A stretch of 44,898 bases of DNA, from contig JAIXTO010000233.1 of NCBI GenBank assembly GCA_027483885.1, positions 1 through 44,898 on the forward strand, in the 5' to 3' direction. The DNA is from Rhizobiaceae bacterium (GTDB lineage Bacteria; Pseudomonadota; Alphaproteobacteria; Rhizobiales; Rhizobiaceae). The translations under genes were made by a program, and so were the position numbers. Positions 1-8,783 of the stretch are shown here, piece by piece (within the stretch, counting starts at the first letter, position 1; every line of letters starts with the position of its first letter). The notes beneath the pieces were generated by a model, which had not been told where the DNA came from, searched no databases, and saw only the letters and a list, made by a program, of their open reading frames with translations.

Positions 1-1084
1 GCGCGTAGACCTTTTCGATTTCGATCTGCCGGATGACAACATTGCGCTGCGGCCGGCAAGCCCGCGTGATAGCGCCCGCCTGCTGGTCGTTCGCCCTGAG
101 CATGATCCGGTGCTGGAAGACCATATCGTGCGTGACCTGCCGTCCTTCCTGAGAGCCGGCGACGCGCTGGTGTTCAACGACACCAAGGTCATCCCGGCCC
201 AGCTTGAAGGCGTGCGTTCGCGCGAGGGGGCGCCGGATCTGGCGGTTTCGGCAACGCTGCATATGCGCGTGGCGCCCGACCGCTGGAAGGCTTTTGCCAA
301 ACCCGGCAAGCGGCTGAAGATTGGCGATCGCATCCGTTTTGGCCATTCCGGCGAAACCTGCGCGCTCGGCGCGCTCGATGCGGTGCTGGAGGAAAAAGGC
401 GAGGGCGGCGAGGTGACGCTGCATTTCGATCGCTCCGGCCCGGCGCTGGATGAGGCGATCATGGCTGTCGGCCACATTCCGCTGCCGCCCTATATCGCCG
501 CCAAACGGCCTGAGGACGCGCAGGATTCCAAGGATTACCAGACCATCTATGCGCGCGAGGAAGGGGCCGTGGCGGCCCCGACCGCTGGCCTGCATTTTAC
601 GCCCGACCTCTTTGCAGCCCTCGATGCCGCCGGCATCGAGCGGCATTTCGTGACGCTGCATGTCGGCGCGGGCACGTTTTTACCCGTCAAGGCCGATGAC
701 ACGGCCGAGCACAAGATGCATTCGGAAATCGGCCATGTCAGCGCGCAAACCGCCGCCGCTCTTAATGCCGTGAAGGCGCGGGGTGGCCGCATCGTGTCGG
801 TCGGCACCACCTCGCTTCGGCTGCTCGAAAGTGCTGCAAGCGAGGATGGCACGATCAACGCCTGGTCCGGCGCGACCGACATCTTCATCACGCCCGGCTA
901 CCGGTTTCGCGCCGTCGATGTGCTGATGACCAATTTTCACCTGCCGCGCTCGACGCTGTTCATGCTGGTGTCGGCTTTTGCTGGCTTTGACACGATGACG
1001 CGCGCTTACGCCCATGCAATTTCCTCGGGCTATCGCTTCTATTCCTATGGCGATTCCAGCCTGCTTTTCCGGAACAATTCCTGA
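1..1084 (+). CDS. queA: S-adenosylmethionine:tRNA ribosyltransferase-isomerase QueA (5' end cut by 2 nt)
   Basis: QueA transfers and isomerises the ribosyl part of S-adenosylmethionine onto preQ1-modified tRNA, giving epoxyqueuosine in the anticodon wobble position (family knowledge). The reading frame is open from base 2, where it reads [20 protein letters not shown], the usual QueA N-terminus directly after Met. Base 1 is the G of the start codon, so only two bases are missing and the product should be about 361 aa. Typical QueA stretches follow: [35 protein letters not shown] and [19 protein letters not shown]. An internal ATG at 110 is not the start. The stop codon overlaps the tgt start by one base (TGATG), so the two queuosine genes are probably co-transcribed and translationally coupled. 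Cytoplasmic. Confidence 0.97.
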   Translation, partial: RVDLFDFDLPDDNIALRPASPRDSARLLVVRPEHDPVLEDHIVRDLPSFLRAGDALVFNDTKVIPAQLEGVRSREGAPDLAVSATLHMRVAPDRWKAFAKPGKRLKIGDRIRFGHSGETCALGALDAVLEEKGEGGEVTLHFDRSGPALDEAIMAVGHIPLPPYIAAKRPEDAQDSKDYQTIYAREEGAVAAPTAGLHFTPDLFAALDAAGIERHFVTLHVGAGTFLPVKADDTAEHKMHSEIGHVSAQTAAALNAVKARGGRIVSVGTTSLRLLESAASEDGTINAWSGATDIFITPGYRFRAVDVLMTNFHLPRSTLFMLVSAFAGFDTMTRAYAHAISSGYRFYSYGDSSLLFRNNS

Positions 1085-2208
1085 TGACCACCGAGAATTT
1101 CCAGTTCACGCTCAAGGCAACCGACGGTAATGCCCGTCTCGGCGAGATTTCCATGCCGCGTGGCACCATCCGCACGCCGGCCTTCATGCCTGTCGGCACC
1201 GTCGGCACGGTGAAGGCGATGTATCTCGATCAAGTGAGGGAGGGCGGCGCCGACATCATTCTGGGCAATACCTATCACCTGATGCTGCGCCCCGGCGCCG
1301 AGCGTGTTGCCCGCCTTGGCGGTCTGCATGAGCTGATCCGCTGGCCGGAGCCGATCCTCACGGATTCCGGTGGTTTCCAGGTCATGTCACTGTCGGGTCT
1401 GCGAAAACTCGATGAGAAGGGCGTGACCTTCAAAAGCCATATCGATGGCAGCACGCATCACATGTCTCCGGAACGTTCCATCGAGATCCAGGGCCTGCTC
1501 GATTCGGACATCCAGATGCAGCTGGACGAATGCGTGGCGCTGCCGGCCGAGCCGAAGGAAATCGAGCGGGCGATGGAGCTTTCGCTGCGCTGGGCCGAAC
1601 GTTGCCGCGTTGCCTTTGGCGAGCAGCCGGGCAAGGCCATGTTCGGCATCGTGCAGGGCGGCGACCAGCCTGATCTTCGCATTCGCTCGGCAGAAGGGCT
1701 GACCGAACTGGACCTCAAAGGCTACGCCGTCGGTGGCCTTGCCGTCGGCGAGCCGCAGGAGGTTATGCTGGACATGCTCGGCATCACGCTCCCGGTGCTT
1801 CCCACCACCAAGCCGCGCTACCTGATGGGCGTCGGCACGCCCGATGACATCATCAAATCCGTGGCCAAGGGCATCGACATGTTCGACTGCGTGATGCCGA
1901 CCCGTTCCGGCCGCCATGGGCTGGCCTTCACCCGCAAGGGCAAGGTCAATATCCGCAATGCCAAGCACGCCGAAGACATGCGCCCGCTGGACGACCAGTC
2001 GAGCTGCCCGGCCAGCCGCGATTATTCGCGCGCCTACCTGCACCATCTGGTGCGCGCCAACGAGGCGCTGGGCGGCATGCTTCTGACCTGGAACAACCTG
2101 TCCTATTACCAGGACCTTATGCAGGGCATCCGCAAGGCGATTGCCGAAGGTCGTTATGCCGATTTCATGGCGGAAACGCAGGAAGCCTGGGCGCGCGGCG
2201 ACGATTGA
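1084..2208 (+). CDS. tgt: tRNA-guanine transglycosylase Tgt, lacking most zinc ligands
   Basis: Tgt exchanges guanine-34 for preQ1 in tRNAs with GUN anticodons, the step before QueA. The 374-aa protein has the expected landmarks: [16 protein letters not shown], the catalytic Asp94 in [11 protein letters not shown], the GGLAVGEP loop, and the nucleophilic Asp268 in [17 protein letters not shown]. The C-terminal zinc site is degenerate. Where characterised bacterial enzymes have C-x-C-x2-C and a later His, this protein has Ser306, Cys308, Ser311 and Asn337, while the surrounding motif ([15 protein letters not shown]) is intact. I recall the same SSCPAS-type sequence in other rhizobial Tgt proteins, so this is probably a lineage trait and not a damaged gene. 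The start overlaps the queA stop by one base. The stop is followed by a short gap to a convergent gene. Confidence 0.96.
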   Translation: MTTENFQFTLKATDGNARLGEISMPRGTIRTPAFMPVGTVGTVKAMYLDQVREGGADIILGNTYHLMLRPGAERVARLGGLHELIRWPEPILTDSGGFQVMSLSGLRKLDEKGVTFKSHIDGSTHHMSPERSIEIQGLLDSDIQMQLDECVALPAEPKEIERAMELSLRWAERCRVAFGEQPGKAMFGIVQGGDQPDLRIRSAEGLTELDLKGYAVGGLAVGEPQEVMLDMLGITLPVLPTTKPRYLMGVGTPDDIIKSVAKGIDMFDCVMPTRSGRHGLAFTRKGKVNIRNAKHAEDMRPLDDQSSCPASRDYSRAYLHHLVRANEALGGMLLTWNNLSYYQDLMQGIRKAIAEGRYADFMAETQEAWARGDD

Positions 2209-2302
2209 TTCTTTTTCCCTTTCACGCCACGTAGCGAGAGGGGCATGGCTGCCTGTTCGGTCGACCACAAAGGGGGAGGCCGCGGGCAGGGGATGACGAT
2301 GC

Positions 2303-2752
2303 TCAGATGCCGGTGCTGGTGGTGTTTTTCAGCATGCGGGCGCCGTTGATCCGGTAGCTGCCATCATCCTGCAACCGCATCTCGTAGACGGCCGTCCAGT
2401 CCGTCTCCTCGCCGTTGATCATCACCTCCTGGTAAACGATCTCGCCACCGGCCACCAGTTTCGAGCGGCCGAAGGCGTAGCGTGTGGCATGGCGCAGCGG
2501 CTTGTAATGCTGGTCCACCATGGCAGCGAACCGGTCCTGATCGGGAAACAGGCTTCGAATGCCGGGGGAGGCGAGCGCATAGGCGGTGGCATTGTCGCCG
2601 CGTATCAGCGCCTCGATCTGGCGGGTGATGATTTTGCGCGCAGTGTCAGCGGGGTCCTCGGCATGCGACGGCACGCCGCCGGCAAGGGCGAGCAGACAGA
2701 AAGCGAGCATCAGACGGAGGGGCATCAGACGAGACATCATACGAAGAGGCAT
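2303..2752 (-). CDS. exported DUF4864 family protein
   Basis: The protein is about 149 aa, with an N-terminal signal sequence (hydrophobic LMLAFCLLALAGGVP, then SHA before EDPAD, a plausible signal peptidase I site). The mature part resembles DUF4864, a small NTF2/SnoaL-like domain: TARKIITRQIEALIRGDN, then SPGIRSLFP, then GRSKLVAGGEIVYQEV, and a C-terminal strand pair ending in the NGARM region. No enzymatic residues can be assigned and the function is unknown. The ATG at 2752 is chosen because AGGA lies about 12 nt upstream and the signal peptide starts cleanly there. The frame is open upstream to 2851, and several in-frame ATGs (2737, 2725, 2710) are alternatives. Convergent with tgt. Confidence 0.8.
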   Translation of the reverse strand: MPLRMMSRLMPLRLMLAFCLLALAGGVPSHAEDPADTARKIITRQIEALIRGDNATAYALASPGIRSLFPDQDRFAAMVDQHYKPLRHATRYAFGRSKLVAGGEIVYQEVMINGEETDWTAVYEMRLQDDGSYRINGARMLKNTTSTGI

Positions 2753-2987
2753 GGCGCGACGGTCCTCATGGCAAAAGCAGGATAGGCTCTTTTTGCGGAT
2801 CGGCAAACGCGCGTCGCGGGCCGTGTGGACGATAACCAGCCAGACCCGCAAAACACTGTTTCCCTGCAGTCACTACGGGAGAAATAGCAAGCGCGATCAC
2901 CGGACGGATGGCTGCCGCAATCTTGTCGTCAGGCGTTCCCGGTGCCAGAGGTGAGCGACCCCTGCCGTTTCCGGATATTTTTCCCCG

Positions 2988-4208
2988 ATGCCCATCCTTG
3001 CGCCGCCTGCGCTGCTGTTCTTTTGCAATGCGCTGATTTTCGTGTCCCTGTTCACCCGTCTTCCCGCCATCCAGGAAGGGCTTGGCGTCGACAAGGCCGT
3101 GCTTGGCATGGCGCTCCTCGGTGCGCCGGTTGGAACATTTTTAGCGCTGCCGATTGCCGGGCGGGTGACGGCCCAGCTTACCCCTCGCATTGCCGCGCCG
3201 CTCATGCTGTCGGTCGCCGGTCTCCTGACGCCGCTGCTGACCGTTGTTCCGATCTGGGGCTTTTTCCTCGGCTTCCTGCTGTTCGGCTTTTTCCGCACCA
3301 TCCACGACGTTTCCGCCAACATGATCTCGACCGGGATCGAGCAGCGCACCGGCCGCAAGGTCTTGTCGCGCAGCCACGGTTTCTGGTCTGTCGGGCTTTT
3401 GGCGGGCTCGCTGGTCTCGGGGTTCCTTGCATCGCGTGAGGTCAGCCCGTTTGTCCACCAGTCCGGGGCTGCGCTGGTTGTGGTTCTCTGCTGTCTCATC
3501 GTCTGGAAAATCACGCCGGCGGAGCCGCGCGTCGTGCATCGCCCCTCCGGCCGGCGCCCGGTTTTCGTGCTGCCGGATCGGATCATCGTCCTCATCTGCA
3601 TCATGGTGTTCGGCATAGGCATCAGCGAAGGGGCGGTCTATGACTGGGGCATCTTTTATCTGCGCGAAGTGCTGCATGCGGATGCGGCAACCGCCGGTGT
3701 GCTTTATGCGGGCTTTACCGTCGGCATGGGCGCCACCCGCATGGTGGGCGATGTGCTGCGTGAAAAGTTCAGGCCGCTGACGCTGGTGCGCGGTTCTGCC
3801 GCCTGCGTCGCCATCGGCCTTGTGGCACTGTTGTCCACCAGTGGGTTGCCGCTTGCGGGGGCGGCGCTGTTTCTCATCGGCTGCGGGGTCGCCCTTGGCT
3901 TTCCGCTTGCGGTTGCAACGACGGTCGAACTGGGGCGCGGCCAGACGGCAGATAATCTTGCAGCGCTTTCCTTGACGCTTCTCCTCTCCAGTATCGGCGT
4001 GCCGCCGCTTCTGGGCTTTGTTGCCGAACACGTCGGTCTTGTCGCCAGTTTTGCTCTGCTCTTGCCCTTCCTCGCCGTCAGCGTCATCATGGCGCCGGTG
4101 GCAGAAGGCCGCCTGCCACGGTTCCTTGTCGGCTTCGTCAAAGTGGCAAAGGCTGGGGATAATGTCGATCCGGCCGCCGTTTCGCCACAAGATGCCGCGA
4201 GGGGTTGA
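2988..4208 (+). CDS. major facilitator superfamily transporter
   Basis: This 406-aa very hydrophobic protein has the length and periodic hydrophobic segments of a 12-helix MFS permease. Recognisable features are the first helix with SLFTRLPAIQEGLG, the helix 2-3 loop with GAPVGTFLALPIAGRVTAQL, a central hydrophilic loop near residues 180-195 (AEPRVVHRPSGRRP), and a second half starting IIVLICIMVFGIGISEGAVYDW. It resembles YbjJ-like MFS proteins of unknown substrate. The frame is closed by a stop at 2952-2954 and no other ATG/GTG lies before 2988, which fixes the start although the ribosome-binding site is weak. The substrate cannot be told from sequence. Confidence 0.88.
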   Translation: MPILAPPALLFFCNALIFVSLFTRLPAIQEGLGVDKAVLGMALLGAPVGTFLALPIAGRVTAQLTPRIAAPLMLSVAGLLTPLLTVVPIWGFFLGFLLFGFFRTIHDVSANMISTGIEQRTGRKVLSRSHGFWSVGLLAGSLVSGFLASREVSPFVHQSGAALVVVLCCLIVWKITPAEPRVVHRPSGRRPVFVLPDRIIVLICIMVFGIGISEGAVYDWGIFYLREVLHADAATAGVLYAGFTVGMGATRMVGDVLREKFRPLTLVRGSAACVAIGLVALLSTSGLPLAGAALFLIGCGVALGFPLAVATTVELGRGQTADNLAALSLTLLLSSIGVPPLLGFVAEHVGLVASFALLLPFLAVSVIMAPVAEGRLPRFLVGFVKVAKAGDNVDPAAVSPQDAARG

Positions 4209-4268
4209 GGCTTGCCGCGCGGGAGACTACGAGAGGTGACCTTGGAAGCCCTGAAACCAGGTGGAACC

Positions 4269-4850
4269 GTGACCGATCCATACAAGACACTCGGCGTGCC
4301 GCGCGATGCCGATGGCGCAGCCATCAAATCGGCCTATCGCTCCCGGGCCAAAAGCGCGCATCCGGATTCCGGCGGCGATGTGGAGGCGTTTGCACGGCTG
4401 ACGACATCCTACGAACTCCTGCTCGACCCCATGCGCCGAAAGATCTACGACGATACCGGCTATGACCCGCAACTGACCGACGCCAAGGATCTGGAAGGCC
4501 TTTTGCTGCTGGACGGCCTGGTGAACGAGATCATCCTGGACGAGCGCCCGCCCGGCAGTTTCGACCCTGTCTCAGCCATGCGCCGCAAGCTGACCGACCG
4601 TATCGTTAACGCGCGTTTTCACATCCTGGAGCTGGAGCGTCACCGCGGCCGCATCCGCAACCACATGGACCGCATGGGAAAACGCCCGGAAAGCGATGTG
4701 CTGGGCCGCATGCTGACGGCCCGCTGCGATGCGATTGCCGACGCGATGACAAAGACTGAGACCGAGATCAAGGTCATCGAGCAGGCCTATTCCATGCTGG
4801 AAGGTTATTCCTACGAGCTTGAAGTGGAAATGCCAAAAGCTGCCGAATAA
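4269..4850 (+). CDS. J-domain protein (DnaJ-like, class III)
   Basis: The product is 193 aa from the GTG at 4269. The first 70 residues form a J domain: DPYKTLGVPRDADGAAIKSA, the HPD tripeptide at residues 31-33, then a helix with LTTSYELLLDPMRRKIYD. Such domains stimulate Hsp70 ATPase activity. The protein has no Gly/Phe-rich linker and no CxxCxGxG zinc repeats. The rest is a charged, probably helical domain rich in Arg, Glu and Met. It is therefore a J-domain-only co-chaperone of unknown client, not DnaJ itself. GTG 4269 is preferred because AGGTGGA lies five bases upstream and the protein then opens directly with the J domain. TTG 4212 and GTG 4236 are in-frame alternatives. It lies about 60 nt after the MFS gene. 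Confidence 0.85.
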   Translation: MTDPYKTLGVPRDADGAAIKSAYRSRAKSAHPDSGGDVEAFARLTTSYELLLDPMRRKIYDDTGYDPQLTDAKDLEGLLLLDGLVNEIILDERPPGSFDPVSAMRRKLTDRIVNARFHILELERHRGRIRNHMDRMGKRPESDVLGRMLTARCDAIADAMTKTETEIKVIEQAYSMLEGYSYELEVEMPKAAE

Positions 4851-5021
4851 TCCGTTCGGCATCGTGCCAACGACCGCCTGCGAACCCGGACGTCCGATCT
4901 CCGGGAAATTAACCGGTGATGCAAGGGGTGTGATCCCGGGTCGGATGGGTGGAAGCTCGCCTGCCCATGAGCGGCGACAGATACGCACGCGGTGGACAAA
5001 ACCTAGACAGCACGCGACGTC

Positions 5022-5846
5022 TCATCCGGCGAGGAAGCCGCCATCGGTGGCCAGCACGTGGCCAACGGTGTAGCCGGCCTCGCCCGAAAGCAGCCAGACG
5101 ACGGCCGCAGCCACTTCTTCCGGATGCCCCATGCGCCGGAGGGGCAGGCTGCCTGCAACGGTGCGCATGTCGGCGATGCCGGAGGACAGCATCATGTCCG
5201 TGACCACGCGTCCCGGTGCGACCGCGTTGATCCGAATGTTTTGCGGCGCATACTCCATCGCCGCTGCGCGCGTGAGCGCGATGGCCGCAGCTTTGGAGGC
5301 ACCATAAAGGGAAAGACCGGGATTGGGGTTGCGCAGTCCGCTGACGCTGGTGTTGTTGACGATCGCGCCACCGCCCGAGGCGAGCAGCGCTGGGATTTCA
5401 TAGCGCATGGCGTGAAAGACCGCCCGCACATTGGTGTCGAAAACCTGCGCAAAGACATCATCCGTTTGGGCGGCAAGCGGTGCCCGTCGCTCCTGGAATC
5501 CAGCATTGTTGAAGGCAGCGTCGAGCCTGCCGAAGCGGGTCATCGTTCGTTCCACGAGGCCAGACAGATCCGCCTCGCAGGTGACGTCTGCGGTCACGAA
5601 CAGGCTTTGCGAACCTATGCGGCACAGAGCCTCGGCGAGATCCTGGCCGAGAGCCTCACGTCGTCCCGAAACGACCACGGCCGCCGCCCCTTCCTCAGCC
5701 ATGCGCAGCGCGGTTGCACGACCGATGCCGCTGGTCGCGCCGACGACGAGACAGACCTTCCCGGCGAGCCGCCGTGCCGGTGTGTAGGAAGGCAGAGATC
5801 GCGCCAACTCGTCTATGGAAGGTAATGTTGTCTCTGTGGTTGTCAC
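5022..5846 (-). CDS. short-chain dehydrogenase/reductase (SDR)
   Basis: This is a 274-aa classical SDR, an NAD(P)-dependent oxidoreductase of unknown substrate. The cofactor motif GATSGIG is at residues 36-42, FNNAG at about 112-116, and the catalytic Ser (NNTSVSG, residues 167/169), Tyr181 and Lys185 (YGASK) are present. The VAPGRVVTDM loop and the C-terminal GHVLATDGGF are also typical. GTG 5846 is chosen as start because GAGGAG lies six bases upstream and the codon overlaps the stop of the MarR-GNAT gene as GTGA; a longer form from 5891 would extend into that gene. The overlap suggests an operon under the control of the upstream MarR-type regulator. Confidence 0.92.
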   Translation of the reverse strand: MTTTETTLPSIDELARSLPSYTPARRLAGKVCLVVGATSGIGRATALRMAEEGAAAVVVSGRREALGQDLAEALCRIGSQSLFVTADVTCEADLSGLVERTMTRFGRLDAAFNNAGFQERRAPLAAQTDDVFAQVFDTNVRAVFHAMRYEIPALLASGGGAIVNNTSVSGLRNPNPGLSLYGASKAAAIALTRAAAMEYAPQNIRINAVAPGRVVTDMMLSSGIADMRTVAGSLPLRRMGHPEEVAAAVVWLLSGEAGYTVGHVLATDGGFLAG

Positions 5847-6787
5847 GGCCGTCTCCTCACAAAACGCTGTTCGAGCACTTCCTTGCCCCACTGGTTGCCG
5901 AGACGTTCCTCAGCCAGCACGAAGCCGTTCTCTTCATAGAGATGCCGCGCGGCATGAAGGCTGGAGAAGGTCCACAAATGCGTCTCGGTCACGTGCTGTG
6001 CATCCGAAAAGTCGAGTGCGGCTTCCAGCAACCGCCGCCCCACACCCGTACCTCGCATCTCATCGTCGACGATGAACCAGCGCAGATGCGCTAATCCCGG
6101 ACCCAGATCCTCGCCGTCGATGGCGACCGAGCCGACGATCCGCCCGTCGTAAACTGCAGCCCAGATCCCGTTCACCGGCGTGTCGAGACGGTCGCAGAAA
6201 TCGGCGAGACCGCCGGCGACGACCGTTTCGAAGCGCCTGCCAAAACCAGCCTTCCGCGCATAATAAAGTGCGTGCATTTCCGTGACGCGGGCGACGAGGC
6301 CGGGCCGGTAGCCCGAGACGATGTCCGTTTGCTGAGCGGCACTCGAGGTTTCCAGTCGCCCCGCCAGCGCCTCGGCGTAGAGGCGCAGGCCATCAAGAAC
6401 GGTCCGGTGACGTTCGGAAGGAAGTTGCTCCAGCGCGCCCGCGACCTGCGCGCGGGCGAAGGCATGGATTTCCGCGACGCGCTTTCGTCCGGCCGTACTC
6501 AGGGTCAGCGTCTTGAAGCGAGCATCTTCTTCGCCCGGCTCTTCTATCACATCGCCGGAGACGACGAGCTTGCGCAGCATCCGGCTGACACTCGACTTCT
6601 CAAGGCGCAGACGTCCACCGAGATCGCGCGCCGAAATGCCGTCGCTGGCGTCTATTTCGATGAGGGCATGGACGGCGGAAGGCGGCAGGTCGGTTCCCGC
6701 GAAGGCGCCGCCCATAAACCCGAGTTCGCGCACGAGCAGCCGTGAGGCGGCGCGGATGAGATCAATGGTGGATTGCGACATGGGCAT
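5843..6787 (-). CDS. MarR-family regulator fused to GNAT acetyltransferase
   Basis: This 314-aa two-domain protein has an N-terminal winged helix of MarR type at about residues 10-145 (SAVHALIEIDASDGISARDL, the recognition-helix segment LEKSSVSRMLRKL, and a wing with DARFKTLTLSTAGRKR). A C-terminal GNAT domain lies at about 180-310, with an acetyl-CoA loop in WFIVDDEMRGTGVGRRLLEA and HAARHLYEENGFVLAEE. MarR-GNAT fusions are a known bacterial family, usually autoregulators of small operons; their acetylation substrates are mostly unknown. The start is ATG 6787, with ATG 6781 possible. It is translationally coupled to the downstream SDR gene through a four-base overlap. A perfect palindrome lies 17 bp upstream of the start and is the probable operator. 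Confidence 0.93.
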   Translation of the reverse strand: MPMSQSTIDLIRAASRLLVRELGFMGGAFAGTDLPPSAVHALIEIDASDGISARDLGGRLRLEKSSVSRMLRKLVVSGDVIEEPGEEDARFKTLTLSTAGRKRVAEIHAFARAQVAGALEQLPSERHRTVLDGLRLYAEALAGRLETSSAAQQTDIVSGYRPGLVARVTEMHALYYARKAGFGRRFETVVAGGLADFCDRLDTPVNGIWAAVYDGRIVGSVAIDGEDLGPGLAHLRWFIVDDEMRGTGVGRRLLEAALDFSDAQHVTETHLWTFSSLHAARHLYEENGFVLAEERLGNQWGKEVLEQRFVRRRP

Positions 6788-6803
6788 AGGACGAACACAT
6801 AAA

Positions 6804-6822
6804 TAGTTGCATCATGCAACTA
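6804..6822. promoter_or_regulatory. 19-bp perfect palindrome, probable MarR operator
   Basis: The bases read TAGTTGCAT-C-ATGCAACTA: two 9-bp arms with a one-base centre. MarR-family dimers bind palindromes of this size, and TTGCATnATGCAA-type sites are known in front of MarR-GNAT genes. It sits just upstream of the MarR-GNAT start on the minus strand, where it would cover the promoter. I infer autorepression of the MarR-GNAT/SDR operon. Confidence 0.8.
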
Positions 6823-6988
6823 CATTGGCAGAGGGCGGTTCAGTGGTCAAGCCGGGCCATGGAGAACGGTAACGAACCTCGCGCCGGGCATTGGGCGGCT
6901 CTTGGAGCCACTGAACGGCATGCGGCAATCGGCGACCTTTGCGTGGCCGTCGCACAGAATATCGCATCATGTCGTTGAATTGGCGGGA

Positions 6989-7078
6989 TGGCGGAAGAGG
7001 TGGGATTCGAACCCACGGTACGCTTTCACGCACGCCGGTTTTCAAGACCGGTTCCTTAAACCACTCGGACACTCTTCC
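6989..7078 (-). tRNA. tRNA-Ser (anticodon UGA)
   Basis: Read on the minus strand, the gene begins GGAAGAG at 7078 and ends with CTCTTCC, discriminator G and an encoded CCA (6989-6991). The anticodon stem is ACCGG/CCGGT-like around the loop containing TGA, which reads UCA-type serine codons. The T arm GTGGGTTCGAATCCCAC is canonical, and a long variable arm, typical of serine tRNAs, separates it from the anticodon arm. The total is 90 nt with CCA. No integrase or direct repeat beside it suggests use as an attachment site. A tRNA-Ser gene near rlpA is a common arrangement in this order. Confidence 0.96.
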
Positions 7079-7227
7079 AAGGCCAGCCAAACAAATCGGC
7101 TCGCTGGATCGGGTTTATAGCCAGGCGCGCCCGCGCGTCAACTGATGATTGGCGGCATGCTGGAGAGGGCTTGATGACGCGGACGCAGCATGTTCTCTTG
7201 CGCTGCAGCAATTCTGCCCTAGATCGG

Positions 7228-7249
7228 CCATGGAATCTGGGTTCCATGG
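7228..7249. repeat. inverted repeat upstream of the flippase gene
   Basis: CCATGGAA (7228-7235) and TTCCATGG (7242-7249) form a perfect 8-bp inverted repeat around a 6-bp centre. It lies about 70 bp before the flippase start, has no T-tract, and so looks more like a protein-binding site than a terminator. The binding protein is unknown. Confidence 0.5.
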
Positions 7250-7321
7250 GGACTGTCGTTTAGCGCGGGCGCCGTCATGATGGCCGGGCAGGCGAGTGAA
7301 AGAAAAAATGGAGTGGCTTGA

Positions 7322-8755
7322 ATGGCGTCGCAACGGAAGACGATGACGAGCGTTGCGTGGAGCATTTCATCCAAGATCGCCATATTCACCCTGAAATTCA
7401 TCAGCGTGCCGATCCTTGCCCGATATCTGTCGCCATCCGAGCTTGGCATGGTGGCCAGCGGCATGATCGTCATCACGTTCCTGCTGATGTTTGCCGGCGC
7501 CGGCCTGACAGCCGGGCTCATTCGCGACGCGCGGGAAGATACGCTGAGCGACAACACGGTGTTCTGGACGAATTTCGCCATGTCGGTGTTTCTCGGCTGT
7601 GCGGTGTTTGTGTTTGCCGATCCGCTGGCATCACTCTTAGGCGCACCGGAGGCGAGCTGGTTGCTGCAGGTGTTTTCGCCGCTCTTCGTGCTTTACCTGG
7701 TGCCGGATGTGCCAAGCTCGCTTCTGGCGCGGCGCATGGCGTTTGACCGCGAGGCCTTTGTGACTGTCGTGGCCGAAGCGATCGGGGCACTGGCCGCCAT
7801 TGCCGTCGTGCTGGGTGGCTTTGGCATCTGGGCGCTGATTGCGCAGCTTTATGTGAGCGCCGTGCTGCGGTTCATCGGTCTGTTCATCGCTGCCGGTTAC
7901 TGGCCGCGGCTGCAGTTTGCCGGACACGAACTGAAGCGGCATGCCAGTTACGGTATGCGGCTGGTCGGTGCCGATTTCGTCAATTTTCTCTCCTTCCAGT
8001 CGCCGATCATCGTGATCACCCGCATGCTGGGCCTGCCGGAGGCCGGCACGTTCAACCTCACCAATCGCCTCTCCGACCTGCCGAACCAGATCGTGCTGAC
8101 CGGCCTGATGAGCGTGCTGTTTCCCTCGTTCAGCCGCATGAACGATGACGCGCTTCGCCAGTCTGAAATCCTGTCGCGCACCACGCGCGCCACCACGCTT
8201 CTGCTTGCGCCGCTGCTGTTTGGCATCTGGGCGGTGGCGGAACCGGCAATGGCGGTGGTGTTTGGCGAAAAATGGCTGTTTGCCGCGCCGGTGCTCGGGC
8301 TTCTGGCGGTGTCCAAGGGTATCATGTCGCCCTGCGGCAGTTTTATTCCCTATCTGAAGGCCACCGGCCATGCTTCCGTGCTCTGGTGGTTCGGCCTTGG
8401 CCGCGCCATCACGGTCGTCAGCGCCATGGTGATCGGCGCCTCGGTCGACGGGCTGGTGGGTCTTTGCCTTGCAGTCTGCATTGCCAATCTCGGCGTGCTC
8501 TTGGCCTATCTCGCCATCGTTCTGAAGGTTGCCCGCCTGCCATTGGCGCAGGGCATGCGTGATACGCTTCTGCCTCTTGGTCTTGCAGCGCTGATGGCGG
8601 TTGCCGTGCGGTTTCTTCTCACGGGTGGCACTCTGGCCGTGGAGGGGCCGTTGCTGCAACTGGCGCTCGGCATGGTGGCCGGTGGCCTTATCTATGCGGT
8701 GCTTCTGGCATTGACGCAACGCCGGCTGATCCGCGATCTCGTGCGCCGCGCCTGA
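7322..8755 (+). CDS. polysaccharide (O-antigen/EPS) flippase-like membrane protein
   Basis: This 477-aa integral membrane protein belongs to the MATE/MOP polysaccharide-export group (Wzx/ExoT-like, Polysacc_synt family). It opens with SVAWSISSKIAIFTLKFISV and PILARYLSPSELGMVASGMI, a characteristic N-terminus of this family, then shows about 12-14 hydrophobic segments. The family flips undecaprenyl-linked saccharide units across the inner membrane. No glycosyltransferase or polymerase gene lies beside it, so the polymer handled cannot be named. ATG 7322 has GGAG eight bases upstream. It interrupts what I recall as the usual tRNA-Ser to rlpA neighbourhood, so this gene and the VanZ-like gene may be an accessory insertion. 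Convergent with that gene. Confidence 0.88.
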   Translation: MASQRKTMTSVAWSISSKIAIFTLKFISVPILARYLSPSELGMVASGMIVITFLLMFAGAGLTAGLIRDAREDTLSDNTVFWTNFAMSVFLGCAVFVFADPLASLLGAPEASWLLQVFSPLFVLYLVPDVPSSLLARRMAFDREAFVTVVAEAIGALAAIAVVLGGFGIWALIAQLYVSAVLRFIGLFIAAGYWPRLQFAGHELKRHASYGMRLVGADFVNFLSFQSPIIVITRMLGLPEAGTFNLTNRLSDLPNQIVLTGLMSVLFPSFSRMNDDALRQSEILSRTTRATTLLLAPLLFGIWAVAEPAMAVVFGEKWLFAAPVLGLLAVSKGIMSPCGSFIPYLKATGHASVLWWFGLGRAITVVSAMVIGASVDGLVGLCLAVCIANLGVLLAYLAIVLKVARLPLAQGMRDTLLPLGLAALMAVAVRFLLTGGTLAVEGPLLQLALGMVAGGLIYAVLLALTQRRLIRDLVRRA

Positions 8756-8783
8756 ACCGTTTCCACAGCGATGCAGCGCTTGT

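Noticed and set aside
6989..7078. tRNA-Ser as an integration site for a mobile island
   Set aside because: No integrase gene, no direct repeat of the tRNA 3' end and no change of gene content typical of an island was seen; the flippase and VanZ genes alone do not prove insertion.
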